From Thermus sp. CCB_US3_UF1 (GTDB lineage: Bacteria > Deinococcota > Deinococci > Deinococcales > Thermaceae): a DNA stretch of 64,000 nt. Location of the stretch: positions 1,116,001-1,180,000 of the forward strand of contig NC_017278.1 in NCBI RefSeq assembly GCF_000236585.1, read 5' to 3'. Positions 16,602 to 24,571 of the stretch are shown piece after piece; position 1 is the first letter of the stretch; each line of letters opens with the position of its first letter. The position numbers were made by a program, and so were the translations under genes. The notes below the pieces were generated by a model. It was not told where the DNA came from. It saw only the letters and a list, made by a program, of their open reading frames with translations, and ran no database searches.

Positions 16602-17504
16602 CTACGCATAGTGCACCCGCCTCCCCAGGAGCCAGAACTGGAGCCCCGCCAGCCCCAGGAGGACCAGGAAGAGGAGGAGGGCCTCGGCGGCGGCTAGGGG
16701 CACCTGGAAGTTGAAGAAGGCGTCCTGGTAGACCCGGTAGATCCAGACCATGGAGCCTTCCGCCGGCCCCCCTCGGGTGAGGAGGTGGATGGGCCCAAAG
16801 GCGGTAAGGCTCTTGAGGACCACCAGGAGGCCCACCAGGAAGAGGGTGGGGGAGAGGAGGGGAAGGATCACCCGCCAAAACCGGGTCCAGGGGCCGGCCC
16901 CGTCCACGGTGGCCGCCTCCAGGACCTCCTCGGGGATGCTCTGCAGCCCGGCCGTGAGGAGGATGGCCGTGAACCCTACCCCGGCCCAGGCGGTGACCAC
17001 GGCCAGGGTGGGGAGGGCAAGCCCGGGGTCGGTGAGCCAGGGCTGGGGGGGAAGCCCTAGGGCGGATAGGGCCCGGTTGGCCCAGCCCCCCACGGGGTGG
17101 AGGAACCACCCCCAGGCCACCGCGGCCACCGCCGTGGGCACCGCGGTGGTGAGGAAGAAGAGGGTGCGGAAAAGGGCTACCCCCGGATAGGTCCGGTAGA
17201 CCAAGAGGGCGGCCAAAAGCCCCAGGAGGAGCTCCAAGGGGGCCACGATCAAGGCGAACTTCAGGGTGAGCCCCACGCTCTTCCAAAACTCCGGGCGGGA
17301 GAGGACCTCCAGGTAGTTCCCCAGGCCCACCCACGTCCGTCCCCGGCCAAAGAGGTCCTCCCGGTGTAGCGAAAGCCAGAGGGCCTCGAGGACCGGCAGG
17401 ACCATGAAGAGGAGAAAGAGGCCGTAGGCGGGAAGAAGGAAGGGAAAAGCCTCCCAAGCGGGGCGCCCCAGGCGCTCCAGGGGCCGGGAAAGGACCCGTT
17501 CCAT
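16602..17504 (-). CDS. ugpA: glycerol-3-phosphate ABC transporter permease (UgpA-like)
   Basis: A 300-residue MalF/UgpA-type permease of ordinary length. It opens with a cytosolic tail and TM1 (FPFLLPAYGLFLLFMVLPV), shows about six hydrophobic segments, and has the EAA loop EEVLEAATVDGAGPWTRFW near residue 190. It would pair with UgpE in the membrane to import what UgpB captures. It is the first gene of the ugp operon; its stop overlaps the ugpE start by 8 bp. No UgpC-type ATPase is nearby. A 15-bp palindrome lies 8 bp upstream. With ugpE interrupted, UgpA probably has no normal partner. Confidence 0.88.
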   Translation of the reverse strand: MERVLSRPLERLGRPAWEAFPFLLPAYGLFLLFMVLPVLEALWLSLHREDLFGRGRTWVGLGNYLEVLSRPEFWKSVGLTLKFALIVAPLELLLGLLAALLVYRTYPGVALFRTLFFLTTAVPTAVAAVAWGWFLHPVGGWANRALSALGLPPQPWLTDPGLALPTLAVVTAWAGVGFTAILLTAGLQSIPEEVLEAATVDGAGPWTRFWRVILPLLSPTLFLVGLLVVLKSLTAFGPIHLLTRGGPAEGSMVWIYRVYQDAFFNFQVPLAAAEALLLFLVLLGLAGLQFWLLGRRVHYA

Positions 17505-17511
17505 ACCCGGG

Positions 17512-17526
17512 CCCAGGTTACCTGGG
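17512..17526. promoter_or_regulatory. palindrome between hmuV and ugpA
   Basis: CCCAGGT-T-ACCTGGG is a perfect 15-bp palindrome 7 bp upstream of the ugpA ATG. In RNA read from hmuV it would form a short hairpin with adjacent GGCC complementarity. It may be an operator of the ugp operon or a weak terminator of the hmu operon; there is no T-run. Confidence 0.5.
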
Positions 17527-17542
17527 GCCTGTCAGGTTGCCG

Positions 17543-18328
17543 TCAGCCCCGCTCCGCCTTCAGGGCCAGGGAAGGCAGGGCCATGAGGACGGGCCGGCCC
17601 CCAGGGCCGGCCAGAAGGGTGAACTCCACCCCGTAGGCCTGCCCCAAGGGCTCGGGCCGGAGAACCTCCTTGGCCTCCCCCAGGGCCAGGGGCTTCCCCT
17701 CCTTGAGGAGGAGGACCCGGTCGGCGAAGAGGGCGGCCAGGTTGAGATCGTGGAGCACGGCCACCACCGACCTCCCCTCCCGGGTGAGGCGGTGGAAGAG
17801 GCCGAGGAGCTCCAGGGCGTGCCGGGGGTCCAGGTGGTTGGTGGGCTCGTCCAGGAGGAAGACCTCCCCCTCCTGGGCCAGGAGCCGGGCGGCCTCCACC
17901 CGCATGGCCTCCCCTCCCGAGAGGGTGGCGAAGAGGCGGTCGGCCAAGGGCCAGGCCTGGGCCGCTTGCAGGGCCTGGGCCGTCTTCTCGTGGTCCAGGG
18001 GGGTTTCCCGGCCCCCCAGGTGGGGCAGGCGGCCCAGGAAGGCCACCTCGTAGGCGGTGAAGGGGAAGGTCATCTCCCGGGTCTGGGAGAGGACGGCCCG
18101 CAGGCGGGCCAGCTCCTTGGGGCGGTAGAGGGCTAGGGGCCTCCCCTTGAGCCGCACCTCCCCCATAGAAGGGGAAACCTCCCCCGCCAGCAGGCGGAGG
18201 AGGGTGGACTTGCCGCTTCCGTTGGGCCCCAGGACCGCCCAGAACTCCCCCGGCCCCACCTCCAGGTCCACCCCCTTTAGGAGCCAGCGCTCCCCCACCC
18301 GCAAACCCAGTCCTCGGGCCTCAAGCAC
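17543..18328 (-). CDS. hmuV: hemin ABC transporter ATP-binding protein
   Basis: A 261-residue ABC ATPase of the iron/heme class. Walker A is GPNGSGKSTLL near residue 34, the signature is LSGGEAMRVEAARLL near 137, and Walker B is EVFLLDEPTNHLD near 155, followed by the H-loop VLHDLNLA. It energises uptake through HmuU. GTG at 18328 follows GGGAGGTG and overlaps the HmuU stop by 8 bp. It is the third gene of hmuT-hmuU-hmuV. Heme versus siderophore or cobalamin specificity is inferred mainly from the HmuT-like binding protein. Confidence 0.9.
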   Translation of the reverse strand: MLEARGLGLRVGERWLLKGVDLEVGPGEFWAVLGPNGSGKSTLLRLLAGEVSPSMGEVRLKGRPLALYRPKELARLRAVLSQTREMTFPFTAYEVAFLGRLPHLGGRETPLDHEKTAQALQAAQAWPLADRLFATLSGGEAMRVEAARLLAQEGEVFLLDEPTNHLDPRHALELLGLFHRLTREGRSVVAVLHDLNLAALFADRVLLLKEGKPLALGEAKEVLRPEPLGQAYGVEFTLLAGPGGRPVLMALPSLALKAERG

Positions 18329-19358
18329 GGTACACCTCCCGCTTGTAGCGCAGAACCAGGTAGAGGAAGAAAGGCCCGCCCAGCAGGGCCGTGAGCACCC
18401 CCACGGGGATCTCCGCCGGGGCCGCCAGGGTGCGGGCGAGGAGGTCGGCCACCACGGCCAGGCCGGCCCCCAAAAGGGCAGCCCCCGGAAGCAGGTAGCG
18501 GTGGTCCGGCCCCGCCAGGAGGCGGAAGAGGTGGGGGGCCAGGAGCCCTAAGAACCCGATCCCTCCGGCCAGGGCCACCGCCACCCCCACCGCCAAGGCC
18601 GAGCCCGCCACCAGGCGGCGCTTCAGGGCCTCGAGGTCCACCCCCAGGTGGAAAGCTTCCCGCTCCCCCAGGACCAAGGCGTTGAGCCCCCGGGCGGTGG
18701 GCAGGAGGAGGCCTAGGGCCAGGAGGGCCAGGGGCAGGCTGCCCAGGAGGAAGGGCCAGGTGAGGGCGGCAAACCCCCCCAGGGTCCAGAAGGTAAGGCT
18801 CCGCAGTTCCTGCTCGCTGGCCAAAAAGGTAAGAAGGCCCACAAAAGCCCCCACCAGGGCGTTCAGGGCAATGCCGGAAAGCAGGAGAACCGCCACCTGC
18901 ACCCCCAAGGGGGTCTGGGCCAGGCGCCAGAGGAGCTGGGTGGCGAGAAGCCCCCCCAAGAAGGCGAAGAGGGGAAGGGCGTACCCCTCCAGGGCCCCCA
19001 GGGGCGGGGCCAGGACGATGAAGAGGGCCGCCCCCAGGGCCGCCCCCGAGGAGACCCCGATGAGGCCTGGGTCCACCAAGGGGTTGCGGAAAAGCCCCTG
19101 CAAAGCCCCGCCCGCCAGGGCCAGGAGGGCGCCCACCAGGGCGGCCCCCAGGACCCGGGGCAGGCGCAGGCCGACCAGCACCTGGTACTCCAGACCCTCC
19201 CCCCGGAAGAGGAGGGCGGGGATCTGCAGCGGGGGTATGGCGTAGCTGCCCAGGGCCACTCCCAGGAGGAGGGCGAGCAGGAGGAAAAGGGCCAGGCCCA
19301 GGAGGCTAAGGCGGTACCGCCTGGCCCGGGAAGCGGGGAGAGCGGCTTGGTGACCCAC
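18321..19358 (-). CDS. hmuU: hemin ABC transporter permease (FecCD family)
   Basis: A 345-residue, roughly ten-helix permease of the FecCD/BtuC family. Family landmarks are RLPRVLGAALVGALLALAGGALQGLFRNPLVDP (in part: the R-L-P-R and N-P-L-x-D-P motifs near residues 63-94), GVSSGAALGA near 100 and GGIGFLGLLAPHLFR near 265. It forms the membrane channel for HmuT cargo. GTG start, 3 nt after the HmuT stop; its own stop overlaps hmuV. Membership is firm; the heme substrate is inferred from the operon. Confidence 0.9.
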   Translation of the reverse strand: MGHQAALPASRARRYRLSLLGLALFLLLALLLGVALGSYAIPPLQIPALLFRGEGLEYQVLVGLRLPRVLGAALVGALLALAGGALQGLFRNPLVDPGLIGVSSGAALGAALFIVLAPPLGALEGYALPLFAFLGGLLATQLLWRLAQTPLGVQVAVLLLSGIALNALVGAFVGLLTFLASEQELRSLTFWTLGGFAALTWPFLLGSLPLALLALGLLLPTARGLNALVLGEREAFHLGVDLEALKRRLVAGSALAVGVAVALAGGIGFLGLLAPHLFRLLAGPDHRYLLPGAALLGAGLAVVADLLARTLAAPAEIPVGVLTALLGGPFFLYLVLRYKREVYRA

Positions 19359-19361
19359 GCC

Positions 19362-20279
19362 TTACTGGGCTATCTCCACGTACCCTTCGCGGAGGTAGGC
19401 CGCACGGAACAGGTCCAGGGCCGCCCGGCCCATGCGCGGGCCGATGTTGCCCAGGTAGTTCTCCTCCATGACCACCACCCGGCGGCGCTGGCCCGCGGGG
19501 GTCTGGGCTAGGCCCGGCAGGCGCAGCAGGCCCTCCAAGCCCCCCACCGTCTCCACGGTCTTCTTGGTGGTCACCAGGAGGTCAGGCCGGGCGGCCACCA
19601 CGGCCTCGGGGTTCATGGGCTGGCACCCCCGCACCCCCTTGAGGGCGTTTTGCACCCCCGCGAGCTCCATCACCGCCACGAAGATGCTCCCTTCCCCGCA
19701 GATGAAGGCCACCTGGGGCGCGGGCAGGTAGACCACCAGGCCCCGGACCTTACCCTTGGGGGCCTGCTGGGCCTGGTAGGACTTTAGGGCGAGAAGCTCC
19801 CGCTCCAGGGAGCGGACCAGGGCCTCCCCCGTTTCCTGCCGCCCCACCGCCTGGGCCAGGAGGCGGATCCGCCGCTTGGCCCCCTCCACCGTGGGCTCTA
19901 TGGAAACCACCACCACGGGCACCCCTGCCCCCCGGACCTGGTCCAGCACCTGGGCGGGCCGGGTGTCCTCCCGGGCCACCACCAAGGTGGGGCGCAGGGC
20001 CAGGATGGCCTCGGCGGAGTACTGGCCGGGCAGGCCCACGCTGGGGCGGCTCATGACCTCCTTGGGGTACTCGCTGGTGCCATCCCGGCCCACGATCCGG
20101 TCCCCCACCCCTAGGGCGAAGAGGATCTCCGTGTTCACCCCGCCCAGGGAGACGATGCGCTCGGTGGAGCGGATCTCCACGCTCCTGCCGGTGGCGTCCG
20201 TCACCCGGAAGGGCTGGGCGTAGCCGAGGGCCGCAAGACCGATAAGCCACAGGCTGATCCAGCGGGGTAAAGCGACCAT
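19362..20279 (-). CDS. hmuT: hemin ABC transporter binding protein
   Basis: A 305-residue cluster-A (BtuF/HmuT-like) binding protein. Residues 1-21 form a signal peptide ending LGYAQ. The N-lobe begins FRVTDATGRSVEI and contains RIVSLGGVNTEILFALG and GRDGTSEYPKEV, matching heme-binding HmuT proteins. The C-lobe has GNIGPRMGRAALDLF. It binds heme outside the membrane and delivers it to HmuUV. A TATGCT -10 element lies 11 nt upstream of the ATG, giving a very short leader. First gene of the operon; no Fur-box-like sequence was identified. Confidence 0.87.
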   Translation of the reverse strand: MVALPRWISLWLIGLAALGYAQPFRVTDATGRSVEIRSTERIVSLGGVNTEILFALGVGDRIVGRDGTSEYPKEVMSRPSVGLPGQYSAEAILALRPTLVVAREDTRPAQVLDQVRGAGVPVVVVSIEPTVEGAKRRIRLLAQAVGRQETGEALVRSLERELLALKSYQAQQAPKGKVRGLVVYLPAPQVAFICGEGSIFVAVMELAGVQNALKGVRGCQPMNPEAVVAARPDLLVTTKKTVETVGGLEGLLRLPGLAQTPAGQRRRVVVMEENYLGNIGPRMGRAALDLFRAAYLREGYVEIAQ

Positions 20280-20290
20280 ATCCGCCCGCT

Positions 20291-20296
20291 AGCATA
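20291..20296 (-). promoter_or_regulatory. -10 element of the hmuTUV operon
   Basis: TATGCT on the minus strand, 11 nt before the hmuT start. The start site would fall about 5 nt before the ATG, leaving almost no leader. No convincing -35 was found. Confidence 0.45.
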
Positions 20297-20329
20297 CCCC
20301 ATGGCCCCGGGGCGGGTCTTGGGGGGGGA

Positions 20330-21061
20330 CTACGGTCGCCCTACCCCAATCCCCCGAAGGAGTTCCAGGGAGGGGCGGGGGTCCTCCCTCACCTCCAGCA
20401 CCAGGGGATGGTCCAGGTAGGGGCCAAGCCAGCGGGGGTGGTCCAGCACCCCCCGGCCCAGGTTCCAATGGCGGTCGTAGGTCCCGTCCGTATCGTTCAG
20501 GTGCAGGTGCTCGGGTTCCAGGGCCAGCCAGGGCCCTGGCTCGGGGGTTTGGCTGAAAACCCGGGCGTGGGCGGCGTCAAAGCAGAAGCCCACCCCTTCC
20601 GGGTAGGCCTCCAGGACCGGGGCCAGGGCCATGGGGTGGGGCTCGTGGGTGTTCTCCAGCAGGAGGCGCACCCCCAGGGCCAAGGCCCGGCGCACCAGGG
20701 GCCTAAGGGCTTCCACCAGGCGCCCAGCCCGGGCCTCGGCTTCCTCCGGGGTGCGGCCATGGGGGATGCCAGAGTGGAAGACCGCCCGGTCGGCCCCCAT
20801 CTCGGCTGCCCGTTCCAGGGCGAAGAGGAGCCGCCTTAGGGAGAGGGCCCGCACCTCGGGATCGGGAGAGAGGAGGTCCAGGTTCCAGAAGGGGAGGTGG
20901 ACGGAGGGGGGGCGGGATAGGGCTTGGGCCAGGTCCTGGAACACCACCTCCTCCTCCAGGAGGGCGGGGTCCAGGTAGACCTCGAGGCCCACCCCCAGCG
21001 CCTCCAGCTCACGCAGCCGGGCCTTGGCCTCGGCCAGGCTCAGGGCAAGGCGAAGGTCCAT
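20330..21061 (-). CDS. TIM-barrel sugar phosphate isomerase/epimerase-like protein
   Basis: A 243-residue protein of the xylose-isomerase-like / AP-endonuclease-2 superfamily. Barrel strands with metal ligands can be followed: SVHLPFWNLDLLSPD near residue 76, DRAVFHSGIPHG near 115, RLLLENTHEPHPMA near 158 (conserved Glu), GFCFDAAHARVF near 180 (Asp, His) and EHLHLNDTDGTYDRHW near 207. The ligand set suggests a divalent-metal enzyme, either a sugar isomerase/epimerase or an EndoIV-like nuclease. It starts 6 nt below TAGGGT, so it is probably leaderless, and is followed 50 bp later by hmuT. Substrate unknown. Confidence 0.75.
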   Translation of the reverse strand: MDLRLALSLAEAKARLRELEALGVGLEVYLDPALLEEEVVFQDLAQALSRPPSVHLPFWNLDLLSPDPEVRALSLRRLLFALERAAEMGADRAVFHSGIPHGRTPEEAEARAGRLVEALRPLVRRALALGVRLLLENTHEPHPMALAPVLEAYPEGVGFCFDAAHARVFSQTPEPGPWLALEPEHLHLNDTDGTYDRHWNLGRGVLDHPRWLGPYLDHPLVLEVREDPRPSLELLRGIGVGRP

Positions 21062-21067
21062 GCCCCC

Positions 21068-21073
21068 ACCCTA
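21068..21073 (-). promoter_or_regulatory. -10 element of the isomerase-like gene (leaderless type)
   Basis: TAGGGT on the minus strand with a 6-nt GGGGGC spacer to the ATG, nearly identical to the surE start region. Confidence 0.55.
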
Positions 21074-21101
21074 GGGGGCCTTGGTCAGAGGAGGGTTACG
21101 C

Positions 21102-21470
21102 CTACTGGGCGCTTTCCAGGTCGGGCCTGAGGCGGACAGCCTCCCGCAGGTAGACATGCCGCACCTCCTCCTGGGGTCTGTCCGTGTTCCAAAGGGCCAG
21201 GACCCGGATCACCCGGGGCAGGCTTCCCGGCACGGGCACCTCCCGGGCGGAAAGGAGGGGCACCCGGTGCATGCCGATCTGCCGGGCGGCCTCGGCGGGA
21301 AAGGCCGAGGAGAGGTCCTCGGTAACGGTGAAGATGATGGCCGCCAGCTCCTGATGGCTTCGGATGCCGTTGGCTTCCAGCATCTTGAGGAGGAGCTCCC
21401 GGGTGGCCTGGTGGATGGCCTCCGGCGTGTCCTCCTCCACGGTGATGGCCCCACGGATGCCCCGGACCAT
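21102..21470 (-). CDS. aroH: chorismate mutase, AroH class
   Basis: A 122-residue protein, the length of Bacillus and Thermus AroH enzymes. It starts VRGIRGAITVEEDTPEAI, with the conserved active-site Arg, and includes ELAAIIFTVTEDLSSAFPA near residue 42 and MHRVPLLSAREVPVPGSLPR near 70, all typical of the trimeric AroH fold. The reaction is chorismate to prephenate, the first step toward phenylalanine and tyrosine. A TAGCAT -10 element lies 11 nt upstream. It stands alone on the minus strand, divergent from the PIG-L gene. Identification is firm. Confidence 0.95.
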   Translation of the reverse strand: MVRGIRGAITVEEDTPEAIHQATRELLLKMLEANGIRSHQELAAIIFTVTEDLSSAFPAEAARQIGMHRVPLLSAREVPVPGSLPRVIRVLALWNTDRPQEEVRHVYLREAVRLRPDLESAQ

Positions 21471-21516
21471 AGTTAGGCTCCATGCTAAGGGGCTTCGCAG
21501 ACCAGGGCAAGGCGGG

Positions 21517-21522
21517 TAGACT
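21517..21522 (+). promoter_or_regulatory. -10 element of the PIG-L gene (leaderless type)
   Basis: TAGACT, with 7 nt of cytosines and a T before the ATG at 21530. It supports that start over the ATG at 21482, which would lie upstream of the element. Confidence 0.5.
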
Positions 21523-21529
21523 CCCCCCT

Positions 21530-22192
21530 ATGAGGCTGATGGCGGTCTTCGCCCATCCCGACGACGAGATCGGGGCGGCGGGCACCTTGGCCCTGCACGC
21601 CCGGCGAGGGGACGAGGTGATGCTGGTCTGGATGACCCGGGGGGAGCTGGCCAGCCAGTTTGGCGCGGCCCCCGAGGAGGAGGTGGCCCGGGTGCGGGAG
21701 GGGCATGGGGCCCACGTGGCCGGCCTCATCGGCGCCGCCTACCGCTTCCTCCCCTTCGCGGACACCGGGCTCACGGGGGGGCGGGAGGAGGCCTTGGCCC
21801 TGGCCCGGCTCATGGCCGAGTTCCGCCCGCAGGCCGTGATCACCTGGGATCCCCTGGACGTCCACCCCGACCACCGGGCCACCCACCAGGCGGTGCTTTC
21901 TGCCCTGAAGCTCTGCCGCATCCCCAAGCTGGTGGGGGAGGCCCACCGGGCCCCCATCCGCCTTTACCATTACCCCCGCAAGGACCTTGCCCGCCCCTGG
22001 GTTTACGTGGACACCACCCCTACCCAGGAGGTGGCGGAGGCGGTCTTTTCCTTTTACCAGGCCTTTTACCGCTGGCCCTTTACCCTGGAGGAGTTTCGCG
22101 CCCGGCGTCGGCTTCTGGGCCGGGAAGCAGGGGTTCGCTTTGCGGAGGCCTTTCAGACGGAGTCTCCACCGGCCCTTCCCGCTCTTTTCTAA
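21530..22192 (+). CDS. PIG-L/LmbE family N-acetylglucosaminyl deacetylase
   Basis: A 220-residue zinc deacetylase. The zinc site is clear: AVFAHPDDEIGAAGTL at the N-terminus (His, Asp, Asp) and DPLDVHPDHRATHQA near residue 115 (second His set). Family members deacetylate N-acetylglucosamine conjugates such as the malate conjugate in bacillithiol synthesis (BshB), which is a reasonable but unproven role here. The start is placed at 21530 because the family domain begins immediately and a -10 element is adjacent. The last 113 bases overlap the 3' end of the ClC gene on the other strand. Confidence 0.85.
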   Translation: MRLMAVFAHPDDEIGAAGTLALHARRGDEVMLVWMTRGELASQFGAAPEEEVARVREGHGAHVAGLIGAAYRFLPFADTGLTGGREEALALARLMAEFRPQAVITWDPLDVHPDHRATHQAVLSALKLCRIPKLVGEAHRAPIRLYHYPRKDLARPWVYVDTTPTQEVAEAVFSFYQAFYRWPFTLEEFRARRRLLGREAGVRFAEAFQTESPPALPALF

Positions 22193-23462
22193 GCCCCTCC
22201 TCCGGGTCGTGGGCCGGGGTGAGGGCGTAGGCCAGGAGGACCGCCGGCAGGACCAGGGGCAAGGCGGCATACCCGCCCCATTCCGCCGCCAGCACCGTGG
22301 CGGCGAAGGGGGCCCGGGCGGTGGCGGCCAGGAGGGCCGCGCCCCCCGCCAGGGCCGCGGCCTCCGGGGTGAGGGTCCAGGGGCCCCCGGGGGAGAGCTT
22401 GGCCAGCCAAGCCCCCAAAAGCCCCCCCAGGACCAGGGCCGGGGTAAAGGGCCCCCCGTAGGCCCTCACCCCCAGGGCCAGGACCAGGAGGGCCATCTTG
22501 GCCAGGAGGAGGGCCAGGGCGGCCCCCGGGGCCAGGAGGGGGGTGGTGGCCACCCCCACCCAGCCGAGCCCCGTTCCTAGGGCTTCGGGGAGGAGGAGGA
22601 GGGCCAAGGCCAGGGCCAGCCCCAAGAGGGCGTGCCGCCAGGGGAAGGCCAGGGGCTGGAGCCAGCCCCTCACCAGGCGGCTCCCTTCCAGCCAGAGGGA
22701 GCTTAGGCCCGCCGCCAAAAGGCCCAAGAGAAGGCCCGAGGGGATGGCCTCGAGGCCCACGGCCACGGGAAAGGGCAGGAGGGGGGTGTAGCCGTAAAGG
22801 GCGCCGTAAACGGCAAACCCCGAAAGGGCCCCGATGAGGGCCGGGGTTAGGGCCCGGACCTCCAAGAGGAGGCCCCGGTAGAGGATCTCCGTGGCCAGGA
22901 GGGCCCCCGCCACCGGGGCGTGCAGGCTGGCCGCAAGACCCGCGGCCAGGCCGGCGAAGGCCAGGCCTCCCCCCAGGCGGGGGAAGCGGCGGTCCAGGGC
23001 GCTTCCCAGCCACAGGCCGAGGACGCCAAAGGGGCCTTCCCGGCCCATGGGGGAGTAGAGGGATAGCTGGAGGGTGCCCCCCAGCACGGCCCGGGGGTAG
23101 GCCAGGTGGGGCGGAGGTTCCCCTTCCCGGGCGTGCCGCAGGAGGGCCGCCAGACCCCGCCCCGTGCCCAAAAAGCTGGTGAGGGCGAACAGAAAGGGCA
23201 AGGCCAGGGCCAGGGCCCACGGGCGGGGGCCCGTAAAGGCCTGGGCCAGCCCCCCTTCCCCGGGGGGCTCGGGGACCAGGTAGCCGAAAAGGAGGCCCAG
23301 GGTTTGCGTAAGCCTCTGCAGAAGGGCGTTGAGCAGGGCCACCAGCAGCCCAGCCAGGGCGCCGGTGAAGGCGCTATAGAGGATCAGGGGCCCGGTGCGG
23401 CGCACCTCCTCGTCCCAAAAGGGCGGGAGGATCAGGGGGGAGGTGCGGCCCGGGGGGCGCAT
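22080..23462 (-). CDS. ClC-family chloride channel/transporter
   Basis: A 460-residue membrane protein of the ClC family. The gating-Glu motif is present as SPMGREGPFGVLG near residue 195, the second helix-N motif as GGPFTPALVLGG near 350, and the intracellular helix as APVAGALLATEILY near 230. The usual GSGIP selectivity motif is replaced by GTGRGL, and the position matching the internal proton Glu of E. coli ClcA (second Glu of IIEEM) reads Ile. ATG at 23462 overlaps the amidohydrolase stop as TGATG. The polar C-terminal ~38 residues are encoded antisense to the PIG-L gene. Last gene of a seven-gene run. Confidence 0.8.
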   Translation of the reverse strand: MRPPGRTSPLILPPFWDEEVRRTGPLILYSAFTGALAGLLVALLNALLQRLTQTLGLLFGYLVPEPPGEGGLAQAFTGPRPWALALALPFLFALTSFLGTGRGLAALLRHAREGEPPPHLAYPRAVLGGTLQLSLYSPMGREGPFGVLGLWLGSALDRRFPRLGGGLAFAGLAAGLAASLHAPVAGALLATEILYRGLLLEVRALTPALIGALSGFAVYGALYGYTPLLPFPVAVGLEAIPSGLLLGLLAAGLSSLWLEGSRLVRGWLQPLAFPWRHALLGLALALALLLLPEALGTGLGWVGVATTPLLAPGAALALLLAKMALLVLALGVRAYGGPFTPALVLGGLLGAWLAKLSPGGPWTLTPEAAALAGGAALLAATARAPFAATVLAAEWGGYAALPLVLPAVLLAYALTPAHDPEEGLRKEREGPVETPSERPPQSEPLLPGPEADAGRETPPG

Positions 23463-24571
23463 CAGAGGGAGTGTACCAAAGCGGCAGGGGTACCCCGGGT
23501 GAGCCGGGGCGCAGGCAGGCCCAAGGCCCGGTACCCCCCCCGGGTGAGGGCCCGCACCAGGAGGCGGGGGTCCACCTTCCCCCACAGGAAGCGGGCCTCC
23601 TCCTTCACGTCCAGGTCAGGGCTGCTGGCCCGGGAGTCCGTGCCCAGGGCCAGCTCCACCCCGTGCCGGGCGTAGAGGGGGATGGGGGCCTCCCCCACCT
23701 CGAGGCCCCGGTTGGAGCGGGGGCAGAGGACCACCTTGGTGCCGGTCTCCGCCAGAAGCCCCACCTCCTCCTCGTCCACCTGTACCCCGTGGACCAGGAG
23801 GGTGGTGGGGCCCAAGACCCCTAGGGCGTGGAGGTGGCGTACCGGGGTGAGGCCCGGGGGGTCCCAAGGCGTGGAGCTGAAGCGCTGGTGCAAGGCCGCC
23901 AGGGGCCCTGTGCCCCGGAGGAGGAAGTCCACCTCCTCCCGGCTTTCCCCGGCGTGGACCATAAGGGGGATGCCCTCGGCCCTGGCGTACTGGGCCAGGC
24001 GCCCGAGGAGGGGGGGGCTTACCGAGTAGGGCGCGTGGGGCGAGAGGCCCACCCGCACCTTTCCTTCCCGCTTCCGCCAGGCCTCCACCTTGGCCTTCAC
24101 CTTTTGGAAGACCTCTTCCGCCTCCAGGGGATCGGGGGCGAAGACCTCGTAGAAGGCCACCCCGGGGAGGGGGCTTTCGGCGAGGAGGAAGTCCATGACC
24201 TCGTCCTTGAAGACGATGTCGGCAAAGGCCCCCACCCCGGAGGCCACCAAGGCCCTAAGGCCCTCCCTGGCCCCCTCCAGGCCGCGAAGCCCCCGGTGGG
24301 CCACCACGTGGGGGAGGAAGCCGGCGAAGGGGCCTTGGTAGCGGGGGAGGAGGGAGAGGTCCAGGTGGGTGTGGGCGTTGACCGGGGGCGGGAAGAGGGC
24401 CTTTCCCCTTTCCACCACCTCCGCGTGGGGGAAGCGGGCCCGGAGTTCCTCCAGGCTCCCCTGGCCCACCACGAACCCCCCCTGGACGGCTATCCCCCCC
24501 CGGAGCATGGGGGTGCCGAAGCCCGTGTAGACCACCTGGGCGGTCCAGATCTCAGTCCTTAGCCAGGACAT
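23462..24571 (-). CDS. amidohydrolase-superfamily deaminase (Atz/Trz type), possible aminofutalosine deaminase
   Basis: A 369-residue metal-dependent hydrolase. The barrel metal ligands are visible in order: PPPVNAHTHLDLS near residue 62, GLSPHAPYSVSPPL near 175, MVHAGESREEVD near 203 (His, Glu), LLVHGVQVD near 250 and ELALGTDSRASSPDLD near 307 (catalytic Asp). HAPYS and HAGES are typical of deaminases acting on nucleoside-like rings. Thermus makes menaquinone by the futalosine route, which needs an aminofutalosine deaminase (MqnX), so that is a leading guess; another deaminase or N-acyl hydrolase is possible. It overlaps GNAT (20 bp) and ClC (1 bp). Confidence 0.78.
   Translation of the reverse strand: MSWLRTEIWTAQVVYTGFGTPMLRGGIAVQGGFVVGQGSLEELRARFPHAEVVERGKALFPPPVNAHTHLDLSLLPRYQGPFAGFLPHVVAHRGLRGLEGAREGLRALVASGVGAFADIVFKDEVMDFLLAESPLPGVAFYEVFAPDPLEAEEVFQKVKAKVEAWRKREGKVRVGLSPHAPYSVSPPLLGRLAQYARAEGIPLMVHAGESREEVDFLLRGTGPLAALHQRFSSTPWDPPGLTPVRHLHALGVLGPTTLLVHGVQVDEEEVGLLAETGTKVVLCPRSNRGLEVGEAPIPLYARHGVELALGTDSRASSPDLDVKEEARFLWGKVDPRLLVRALTRGGYRALGLPAPRLTRGTPAALVHSL

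Larger units (their letters stand above)
14528..16609 (-). pseudogene. ugpE: ugpE-like permease gene disrupted by an IS256-family insertion
   Basis: The N-terminal part (16609 down to 15945) encodes ~221 residues of a typical MalG/UgpE permease, including the EAA loop EDYFDAARIDGANHAQIL. The remaining C-terminus (14678 down to 14528) encodes the expected last helix and ends AMGGLKG. Removing the element and one 8-bp target copy rejoins 665 + 151 = 816 bases, an uninterrupted 271-residue frame reading MQTAQIAVNF across the junction. As it stands, translation runs into the element and stops after a 254-residue chimera lacking the last membrane segment. The gene start overlaps the ugpA stop by 8 bp. 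Loss of function of the importer is very likely. Confidence 0.93.
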
